The notes under the pieces were generated by a model. It was not told where the DNA came from, made no database searches, and saw only the letters and a list, made by a program, of their open reading frames with translations. From Psettodes erumei (Eukaryota > Chordata > Actinopteri > Pleuronectiformes > Psettodidae): 64,000 nucleotides of DNA. The stretch covers positions 2,046,001-2,110,000 of the forward strand of contig JAFBJZ010000112.1 in assembly GCA_016785225.1 (NCBI GenBank). Reading direction: 5' to 3'. This document shows positions 1-11,500 of this stretch, one piece after another (the first letter of the stretch is position 1; each line of letters opens with the position of its first letter). A program made the translations under genes and the position numbers.

Positions 1-1090
1 CCAGTTCTACCAGATTATCTCACTTCCCTGAAACTCAAATGAATCTGATTTTCAGTAAACATCCAGAGAGTCCTATCAAATCTAATAACATGCTTAGTGG
101 ATTCTCCAACCTCCGCCTGACAGTCCAGTCAACAACAATTAATATCAGAGGAGACTGAACCAGTCTTAATGACAAATAGATATGTAGATCATGTAAGGCT
201 GTAAAGACGCTCCCCAGGGAATGAAAGCAGAGTGTTGGTTGAGAGCAACGACAGATATGAAATCAGTGTTACAGGCTGAAAGCCAAACTGTGAACACTGA
301 AAGGAACGGCAGCGATGAGCAGAGTGAGTGTCACATCCAGCAGACTGCTTTAACTGACGCTGATAAGTGACAAGTAAGATGAAACAATTCAGCAGATAAT
401 TCACAATATTTAGAAATGAGACCATCAACTGAGGTCTAGGTGGAAAACTATTTTGATAACCAATTAGTAAATGAAGTCGGTTCTCCATAATAATGCTTTG
501 CTGCTATTCTCTGTTATGTGACTAAATTTATTTATTTGTGGGGCTGTTGGTTGCACATATGAATCAGTTTGAAGCTCTCACCTTTGTTATGGGCATTATG
601 GTTATCACTTTACCAATCAAGTAAATTATCATGAAGGGCACCTTCTGAAGTTTCCTGTTAAACATACCTATAGCACGAAATGTTCATCAAAACACTGCTC
701 CACAGTGTCTAAGACTAATGGTGAAAAACTCTGTGCCATTAATTGTCACAGGTTTAAATCAGGGAACTAACCTAACGTGACAAAGTGTTCAACAACCACA
801 AGGACTACAGTCAGTTAACAAGTAGCTTCACTGACACCAGCAAAACTGGATGTGCATGTGTATCTGTAATTCAGCTGAGATGATGTTCAGCATAAAGGAG
901 TCCAAACACATCATTAGCTTAAGATACGCAAATCCAGGATATGGAACTCTCAGTGTGTAAGATGCGGTTGTTTCATTTGGTACTTATTCAGAAACAACAA
1001 TTTTTATTCTTTTGCTTCAGCATTACTGGAGTGTTTGGCGTCTTCGTGGTGGATTGTTTCAGTTCTCAGCAACTCTTTAGGTCTACTCAC
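1..1090 (-). other. start of intron 25
   Basis: No C-terminal SH3 exon (expected motifs ARYDF, GWW, GWFPSTYV) found on the minus strand here, so the last two coding exons and 3' UTR lie outside. No other element recognised. Confidence 0.85.
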
Positions 1091-1220
1091 TGTTTCCACC
1101 TGAGCGGCCGAGGCGCTGCATTGTAGCGTTCTCTGGTTCCTGGTAAGGAAATTGCAGTGTGGTGTCCAGACTGCGAAAACCTTCCCTCAGGGAATGATGC
1201 TTGTAGTATTCAATCAGCTC
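1091..1220 (-). CDS. vav3: vav3 exon 25: end of SH2 and SH2-SH3C linker
   Basis: 43 codons plus 1 nt, residues 729-772. ELIEYYKHHSLREGFRSLDT then TLQFPYQEPE, followed by a variable tail ending RSGGN. HHSLREGF and LDTTLQFPY close the Vav SH2. Acceptor TCCAG|GAG. I chose donor ACA|GTGAGT over TCAG|GTGGAA nine bases earlier because it fits the consensus and gives the GNS end seen in human. Confidence 0.95.
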
Positions 1221-4200
1221 CTGGACATCAGGTGCGCACACACACACACACACACACTGTTAAGCCACGAAGAGTCTGCTTGAAAACTCAATCTTATTAA
1301 TAGCTGTTGTTTTTTACCTGCTATAGATGTAAAATGTTATGTAAAAAAAACATGTTATGAATGTTTACTGTAGGTTTGAGTTAATATACCACCACACTAG
1401 ACAGAGCTTCTAATGACATGATATTTTTTGACTCTATAACATGTATTTTTGTAATTATAAATAAAAAAAATACCAAAAATACCATTGTGACACACAGCGG
1501 TATTTGTGGTTATAGCTAATCTGAGTCCTGGCATCAATAAGACTGTTGCAACGTTCCAATATGCGCTGGACTTATCTATAATGCTGAAGCCCTCAGGCCA
1601 GTATAAACACATCTCTAATCATGGCTATTTTTGTGCACAAAGCTAAAATAAAATTGAGGTTCTGACACTTCATTAAGTGAACACAATGATTTATTTATGA
1701 ATTGCAGTGGTGGAATCTGAAAAATAAAACAGGCTGAAAAGACTCACTAATATGCTCCTGAACTTCTTGTTCTCTGCGATGTAGAAGCAGCTCTCCCTGG
1801 TCAGGATCTTTATGTGCTTCACGTCGTTGTTGTACCTGTGAGCCATTGAATAAGTTATGAGTGTAATTTCCCTCTCTGATCACCGCCATCGATCGGTGGC
1901 CGGCCCCTGGCCCCTGTGGAGAGCACGGCAGCTGGGTGTAATGCATAGGTTCCCAAAGCTTTGGGATATGTGAATGATGGTCAGGAGAAAATGTGTGTGC
2001 GTAAAACCCTGCCTGCATACTTGCGTTTGCATTAAGTGCAGCAGTGTTGCCTTTACTCTTACTTTGATGCTGAGAGATAGAAGACTGCTGTTTTTCTTAG
2101 CTTAGTATAAGGAAAGCTAGCATGGTTTGAAATAAGTCAATAACTAAATTTACATGCACAGTTTAGTTGAGCTATATTTTAGCTTGAGTATACAATTTAA
2201 AAGGACGACTTCTCACATTCCAATGTACAATACTAAGCTAATAAACACCAATAAACTGATTTATTGATAAAAGCTATTACGTCAGAGACCAAACAAATGA
2301 CAAAAAAGTTATCTAGTGGCAAATGATTCACGCTATCCCTCACACTTACGGTGTTATCTGAAGGCAGACAACACCATTACTGCTGTTAGCCTGTTGTTAC
2401 CAGCTTATTCTTCTGTTTATCATTTTGTTTCTTCTGAGAGAGAACTGGGTCTGATTCCAACCACATTATCTGGCGTGTTAGACCGACTATGAGAAGTTGA
2501 GTTGCAACCACACTCCACATGCATTCATGCATTTTAAAAGTCTGGTTTTATTTGAGCTAATGCCAATAGTCAAACTAATAAAGTGGCATGTAGATGTTCT
2601 TAATGAATGGGGAAGCAGCTGATTAAAAATGATCCAAGCTGAATTTTAGTTTAAAAAAGGGCACTGTGACAGCATCAACAAACATACTGTATATAATTTT
2701 CATTCAACTTTGTGTCACTCCATGTTTTCCACCGGCTCCCCCCAACACACACACACCCCTGAAGTAGCTCTGTGCCCCCCCAGGGGGGTCTGCCTCCCAC
2801 TAAATTAAAACACTAGAGCTTCATTTATACGGAACTGTGGTCTCTTGGCTATTTGGACACAATCATCAAAAATGCTCTGCCTGCTCTGCTAAGAGAAACA
2901 TTCAGTATGCTGGAGGGCATTTCCGTTTGTGATTAATACTTTTTAAATGTTGTTCCCACAGCTCTATTTCTGCTTGGCTTCTGTCTTTCATGGGGAGGTT
3001 CTAACTTTGAGCAGTCTTAAAGTCATCCTCCGCTCTGTGTAGAGCTCCATGTCTTTGCGCATGGAAGCAATTAGGACTGAAGCAAAGAAGGACCGTTAAG
3101 GCACTAGAAGCAGTGAGAGAAAAAAGAGACGCTAAAGAAAGTTAAATGAACTTAAGAGGATGTTTCCAATGCTCACAGATGCTTGTTTACAAACACTGTA
3201 ACAAACACTGGTAAGGTCACTCACATCCCAAGCAACTGACACGTGCTTTCTCAATTTGTCAATATTATCATGATTAAAAACAATCGTGTGCTTCGAACTA
3301 GAAGCTGTTTAGGTTGTTTGTGTGGGAGCTGAGGTCAAACTGTAGTGAACATGGTTAAATACATCTTCGCCGAGAACCTACTCCATGATTAGCATCACAG
3401 TCACTGTGGTTAACCACAGACTCAGCCTCAGAGGAACACGTTCACTATAAATGGGTCAGTCAGGTTGTGCTGTATATCTCATAGTCACATGTGATCAATA
3501 CTGTGGTTTTACTGTAGGCACCTGATGAATCCAGCACACAGAAAAACTCTCCCATAAAGGAAGACAATAAAACCTGATGACAGTAATGTGCATTCTCTCA
3601 CAGTAAGTATATAACTAAAATATTAATTTTTGCTTTCTTCAATTACCTACTTTTTATTTAATTTACATTACCAGTTATCAACCTGTATACATTAAAACAA
3701 GATGAATTTTGTAACAGATAAACCATTATTTGCAGTGGATGCTCAAATGCTTGCCATCTTAAAAGAGCTATTACAGTACAGACAATTTATTTTAAAACAT
3801 TTCAGTCATTTGATTCCACATTGGTGGAGGCTAACAGTGGCCGAGGCTGAGGCAGAATGACTTACTTTATGCTGATGGCGTACTCTGTGTACTCTCTACT
3901 GCGATGGCGGACCAGGTAGGTGCTGTTGACCCTGTTGATGAGTTCTGCTTCGGCCTGGAGCCTCTCCATGGGCCCTGCAAACCTATTACCACGCAGAAAA
4001 AGAAGAGAAGAGAAGTGAGGTGAAATCAGCCACTTTAATTGTATTGTACGTATTTGTATTTTCTATCCCCCTGGAGCTGGTTCTGGGTGATCTGACCTTT
4101 AGTACATGTTGGGTGAATTCACATCTGCATTTAACAACCAGTATCAATCTTTCCCCTTCTTAGTAATATACACTGGTGAACATACCAAGGTTGAGAGGAG

Positions 4201-5474
4201 TAATCCACCGGCTTCGGGACCTGTAGAAAAGGGTAAAAGTGGACATGTAATATTGTTTTTGCTGTTTGGCATTTTGTGATTTCCAGCACTGTAGTACACT
4301 GTTTTCAAGCTGATTGTTTTGCTCTTACACAGAGACCAGGTGCTGTTACAGTGTTGGCCTATAACCTCTATAAAACAGTTAAATGCACCTCTTATCTTTA
4401 CAACATGGTGATTACAGTTTGTTTTCTATCAGAGGCCTCATGTTTGTGGAGCAGCTGGACAGAGTCCACAACACTCGCAGACCCTGACGTAGCAGAGGAA
4501 TAGGAGAAAATGCTGCTTACGCATGGGCAAGGCTTCACAGCATCACTTGGAAAGAAGCCAACCTCTTTCGTTGACAGGATTTTGCCCTGAAAGCACAGAG
4601 AGATAACAGCATTATGTACATCTGGCTTACTCTATTTCCATACTTCAGGAACAATTAGCTTGCAAATTTACAGCCCCAGTTAACTATTGCTGAAAGCAGA
4701 AGTTCCTTATCCCTCCCATGGTGATGACTCTTTAAGCTCAGAGCCTTGATTTACCAACACTGGGGTGACTCAGCCCATATAGATGAAGGATCTCTGGAGG
4801 TCTCAGTGTTGCTATCTCCTGACTGAAACTTTAGGCTGGTGATGCTGCATTTTTTTCTGTAAACTTTCAAAATATTAAGGGGCCATAATTCAGTCATGGA
4901 TTCCGCAGCTGGAAAGACATAATGGCTCAAACATAATTGAGGTAATAAGAGAAATTTTACATCCATGTAAAATTACTGGGTTTTCTTTTAGTCTTTCACT
5001 CGATGATATTGCCCTCGGCGCCAACCAGCTCATGGGCAGAGGACCACACTGAGATGTCTCCAGAACCCTGTGGATCTTCACACAGCTGGCAGTGTGGACA
5101 CTTGCACTGATTATTTAAATAGTGTAACAGTAGCCAGTTTTGTGTTTGTTATGCTCAGAGTGGAGAGCTGTTCCAAAGATTTATACAGTGAGTGATTTGC
5201 AGAACAGTGGTCAACTAGCAGACAATATTATTATTATACTAATATTCTAATTAGTTTGTGTTGAGCTTGAAGAAATCTGAAAGTTTTTTAGGTTGGATTA
5301 TTATGGAGTGATATTTTGCACACGGACATGTTTGTGCAAAGCCTGTTTGACTTAATAGACAATTAATTAGCATGAGCACAATGTGCTTATGCTAATTAGT
5401 GGTATTGTTTGTAGTGTAGTATTTTTTGTTTGCTTTATAGTATGCAGAACTATCAGCAGTATGAAGAATTGTGT

Positions 5475-5508
<34 letters not shown>

Positions 5509-8500
5509 CTGCGGGGGGTCAGTCAGTTTGAAGCCCATTTTGCTTGTTTTCTGTGGTCACCAGCCGTCACGTCCCTGCTACCTCAGGACATATCAGTGCC
5601 TTTGGAAAACTGTGCTTTCTGCTGCATCCTTCCTAAGAGTCTGATAATGATTATTGCTGGTAGCATTGACAGAGTGAACAGATGGCTGCTGTTGAATGAA
5701 ATGAAATTACAGTGATCGATTCTATTTGTCACACATGCCCAGAACAGAAATGATTACGGTCTGCTGGCTACAAAGGAGATGGATATTGAATGTTTGCTGA
5801 CTGCAGGGCTGTGGCTGCCTCCAGTTAAAATTTTACACAGGGTTAATTGAATTTTTTTCCCTATTTTATCTGTTTTGTATGAAGTATTGTGAGATTTGTT
5901 GGGTGCCTTATTACATGTCTTGTTGCAATACAACATAAGTTCATGTCAATACAGTGGCCTTTACAGGCCTCCGATAAATTATATTATCAACTATTATAAA
6001 TATTATGGTGATTTTCATTGTCACAAACACACACACACACACACACAGTAAGTGACGACTGCGAAACTTTGCCATACACTTAAAAGCAACAGCGCATTCC
6101 TCCTCCACCTGTGAGGATTAATTAGCATTATTATTCAATTCCATTTCTTGTATGGGTATTTTACTTCCTCATAAGTGCTGTGGTTTTTAGGAATTTCCAC
6201 CTCAACCGCAGCTGCTTGGTTACTGTTCAAATGGCCTGAGTCAGAAATACTAGTGTAAGTTGTCTAACACACTGACGTCAACATGAGCATATCTTTGACT
6301 GATGAGGACTGATACAGAGGACAATAGTAACAACTCATTTAACCTCACTGACAAATTCAGCAAGTCCATTTTTTGTTCTTGTGAAACATATGATGGAGAG
6401 ACAGAGCAACTCCTGACCTGCCACCAGGGGCTGTGAAGGTCAGCGCAGATTAACTCGATGATGTCACCCGTCTGGATGCTGAGTGCTGGACCACAGGTGG
6501 GGTTAGGCACACCGAAGTAGTTCCTGATCACCAGCATCTTGGGCAGACCTGCAAGAGGGACAGGCTCAGGGCTTATATTGAAAGAGACCTTTGCTTTACT
6601 ACAATATTCATGGCCCCATTTATATTATAGGGGGCAATGAGAGGGAGTCACCCACACACCCCCCACACACACACACAGAAACACCCCTTGTCAGCTGTGT
6701 GCTGCTGCCCTGTGAAATCATTCAGATCTATTATCATATTACATACTACAGATAGCACTCTGGTGCATGGCTTGTTATCAGACTCGTAGATAACAGATAA
6801 GCAGGAGTGTGTTTCAGTGTTTACTGCTGTACAGTGTTTTCAGGCCAATGAGGGGGGAATTCAACTAGTGTCATTATTGAGATTTGATGGAACCTGGTAC
6901 CAATCCCAAATCCCAAACTGCTGCTCCACAGGTAACATATTACCATGTACAGTGGGTTTGCACTGTCACTGAACCAGGTCCATTTGAATCAAGTTGAACT
7001 TGTCTGCCTGAATGACATCAACTAGTGCTATTTGGTTTCATTCACCATTTCATTATTCACCACCAAATGACTTAAGTGGAATTAAAATACATATGGACCC
7101 GAACAAACACTGGGGTCATATCTCGCAAGGCACAATGCAATTGCACATATTTTCCTCTGCACTGTGGCGACAGTGTTGTGCAGAAATACAATGAGAGGAA
7201 AAGAAACCGAGCGAGAGCGAGAAAAGAAGGGCGACACTGAAGGCAAATAATAGAGAAGTCAACAGAGCTGTACTTCTCTTTCAGGGTCTGTTCCAGCACT
7301 GATGGAGCCTGACATGTAATAGCTCACCTGAACAGAACATCTAAAGACACGGGACCATGGAGAATCGAGTCTTGGGAGCATGAATTGCATACCTATCCAC
7401 GCAAGGACAAGTCATGCATTAGCACACTTTTGAAAACAGTCAAAGAGGGCACCGTCCAAATATTATGAACAGCTAAGAGCTGGGGCAATCAAATGCCTAT
7501 TGATTTTAATGCGTCTTCAGTCAGAAATGATTTTCTGCAGCATATTGGATATAGGGGTGGAAATATTAGTTCTGAAGTCAGATTTATGAGAGATTAAAGG
7601 CCTTCCATGGAGTGTAGATACACACACACACACAGCTGGCAAGGCAATGTTGTGTTAGTCATGTTCTTGTGAATAAAGCTTGGGAGACAGCAGAGAGCAA
7701 CAGAGGGAGAGAATCAGATCCTTGGCTGTTTTATGCTCTCTTGTTTTGGTTTTAGTCAACCTAAACTGTTCACACGAGCCTCTCAGAGTCACAGACTGAG
7801 TGTTAGCTGCAATAAAAGAGTTGTTATGTTAATATTTAACAGGTACGCCTTCCTCTCTGGATGATCTACAGAAAAAACAACCTGATGCAGGAAAGTGCAG
7901 CACGCTTCCTGGACAAATGTCAGTCAGTGGGAGAATGGATGTTGCTGTGTCCTGCTTCTCAAATCACTACCTGTCTCTGGTTTGTGTCATTGCAAGACGG
8001 ACATTTAAGTGTTCTTATTCAAACCAAACAAGCAGTGTGAAGATCATTCTTCAGTCTTCTAACACTGTCAGCTGCAGTTAAAGCCCTTAAAAAGTGGACT
8101 ACAGTTTAAAGTATTTCATAAGATCATCATTATTATGACATGTTGCCAATTAGATAGTTGTGCTACGAAAAGAAAAAATACCCAATCCACATTAGTCTTT
8201 TTCTTGTAAAAAATACAGCAAACAAACACTAAGCTGACAAACTGAATACCAGGACTACATGTCAGAATCTGATCATTTGGCTCAGGAAGGAGTGTGTGGT
8301 GTTGTGTTCTGGAGTCCTCACCTGGATCTCGATCTTTGCCCTGAAAAAAACAATGCACAGAAAAAGTGCCAGTCAGACACAGATGTGGGCATGCACAGAC
8401 AAATGCATGCACGTGCAACAACCAACATGATTCACTACCAGTGCCAAGACAGTGCAACCTCTTCTCAAAATCCACGAAATGAATTCAAGGCTCATTGCAG

Positions 8501-11500
8501 TGAGGTGAACATGCTCAAACACACACACACACATGTTGCACACACAGAATTACCATTGGAACCCCGGCCTGCTATCTCCTGTTCTGTTTTCTTTTTTTGC
8601 AGATAATAAGATTTTGTTCTTTAATGATGTTAATATAACTTCAGTAAATTACAAGATTTTGTGTTTCTGACAGTTTGTTTTTTTTTACCTTTGGAAAAGA
8701 AGGAAAACTGCACGCAGCCAATGGGACATTGTACAGTAATTCCACACAAAATAGTACAGCTGCTTTAGCCAGTTATGACAACAACACAACACAATGTATT
8801 TGTGGGGAATGTCTCAAAGCAGGTGATCAATTTGGATTCTGCTGTTTTAAAAAATAGTGTGGACTTTGCATTGGTTGCAGTACCTGACACCAGAAATATA
8901 CTGCAATAGGGACTTCAATTTTACCCATTTTGGGTTTTTGCTCATGAGACAGAAAAATGTTACATGCAGTTTAAGCCACAGTTATTGGCATACTACTTGA
9001 GTAAATCGTCATCAGCCCAGTCTTCTTTCCAGTTTGGGGATACTGAAGCAACTTCAGAAAACATAAGAGACAGGTCAGAGTGAAACTGCAAAAACAGTCT
9101 CATCTCTGGCATCAGATGGGCTGCAGCAGCTGGAGTGGAGGGGAGCTGCGGTTTTTAAAGAGCAGCACCTCAGCTTTGGAGAAGAGGCAAACAGACAGAG
9201 AGAACACACATCAACACGTACACAGCGTCAGCTCACCTGAGTTCTGAAGGAGCCGGGATCTGAAAGAAGTTTGAGAACAAGCATGGTGAGTGGCGGGTTA
9301 GTGGGTGCACGCAAATGCTTGCACAAACTGGTCGGTACCAGACAACACTCCCTCATTAGTGGAGAAGGTGGACGCTCGTGTCAGACTGCGCTTCGCTTTG
9401 TTTTGCTGCGCTGCCACTACCTGACAGGAGCGGAGCGGGTAACGAGGCGGGGGGGGGGCAGACCTGAGGTTTTTTGCTCCACCGGTTTCTTTCATTGGCT
9501 CCCTGAGGGACGGGTTACACCCCGTAAACACACACACACTCCTCTACCTGTGCAAACAGAACAATTACATAAACACTGCATACTCACACAATAGCTGGCA
9601 GACAGCCACAGATATATGTACCGTACCAGCAGTACACACACACACACACACACACACACCTCTCAGCAGGCCTGTTGTTCTTCAAGTGAACTTTGACCTG
9701 TTACACAAACACACAGGGAAAAGGCTGATAACAGAGACAAATACAGGTAAACATTGGCTTATCTCTGACACACACGGGCACGCACACACGAGTACATAAA
9801 CCTATACTGCGATGCTATGATTGTGTTTGTGCAGCCCCAATGGTGTTCATGAAAGCATCCTCTTGACTCTCTGAGCTCTAAAGTGACCAAAGTTCAATGG
9901 TAAAGGAACATCAGCATGAAGGAGGCAACAAATGAAATGTTGCCTATGACGAACTGAGAAGCCCTTATGTCCATTTACAAGTTTTTATTTTCCAAGTAAA
10001 GTTTCAGGCTTCTTAAAATATGTTCCCGGTCCTGCACAGGATGAATACTGTGTGGAGTAATGACAGGGGGAATTCAAACAGACACCCCAGCCTTCACGAC
10101 TCGGTGCTGTCCTGCTGCCGGTGTTGCCCGCATCCACTCATGCGCACGCTGCGCCCAGGTGGACCTGGCAACGGCGTTATTGCCTCTGCGACCTGATAGC
10201 ACCATGACAGATGCTAGGTCCAACAGGAGCTGGCGTACTGCCACAGGGAGTACAAACACACACATGCAGCATTACAGTCACAGTGTGTGCAGGCTGTGGC
10301 ACTAAAACATGCTGCACACTGGCTTGGTTTTCAAAACGCAGTGCAAGGTTTCAGTGCCATGATCAAACATGGATTTTCAAGACCTAAAAGAACATCCACG
10401 TACAAAACATGTGAATCAACTTTTCTTGCCTCTCCACGTTTACACTCTCACACACACACACACACAGGACATTCTAAGCTGGTTTCATTCCACCAGTCTC
10501 AAGTTTTCCCTCAGTTTCTTTCAGAGCTGTCAGCGCTCCTGCACAGGGAGTTGAGTGACAGATACACAACAGGGGCGTCATGAAAAAGTCAGTCGTTTCT
10601 TCAACTCCTAAGTAAAACTACTATAAAGCTTGAGGATCTGTGCATTAGTCGAGTGACATTGCCTTTAAGGTGCTCCAAAGTGTCAAAACAAATGACTGTA
10701 ATGTTGAGTGAATACTTGGATGACCTTAATCTGGAGAAATAAGAGCATGTTTATTCTAATCTATTAAGAGCAAGTTAACATCCCCCACCCCCTCAGTTCC
10801 ATTACCTCTTCCTGCTTCATTTTTTCCCTAAATCACAGTGCCACAAATCTTCTTACCCATAATTTCATCACACGAGGCATATATCAGGTTTTATGTCTCA
10901 TTAGGTGTCAAGGTGTTCACACAATTGTGTGCATACAACTCCATTGAAAGTCTCTCTGTGACAAACTCTTAAGTGCAGCTCTGTTGCAGACTTAGATTTG
11001 ACTGATATGAGGCTGTGAAGTGACAGACTGTCAGAGTAACTATGAGGTGGAGTGAGTTATGTTAATGGTGCTGTGCTGTGCGTGGCAGTGGTGTGTTACC
11101 TGTTTTTCCACAGCAGCCAAAGCGGCCCAGGCATTCTTTGTGAGCACCGAGACCACACTTGGAGCACAGGTAACCCTGGTTAAAGACACCCCTGTAGACA
11201 GAGAATAGGAAACTTCAGTCTGAAGGTTTGGCATTGAGGAATGACTTGTCCTGCCCCCTGTAGATGAACTGTAAAAAGTCTGGTGAACCATTAGCATTTG
11301 GTGTGCAGTTGTAGACTCTTAGCTTTGTTAGTTTCAGGAGAGCTAAATCCACAAGGTCCTAGACTGAATTCAAATATCCAGGATGTTCATCCAAATTAGC
11401 AGCAGCAGGACAGAGCCCAAAATTTTCTACCAAAGCTACACAGGTGTAGCAGGTAAGTGGGAAGCATACTGATGTTAGTTCTAACACTCCCAGCTATCTG

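Larger units (their letters stand above)
4587..6417 (-). other. intron 20
   Basis: 1.8 kb. Has (GT)n at 5471-5508, (CA)n at 6027-6047 and a near-perfect palindrome at 5364-5398. Confidence 0.85.

Noticed and set aside
1..1090. Search for the C-terminal SH3 exons
   Set aside because: None of the expected motifs appears on the minus strand, so these exons are placed outside the window.
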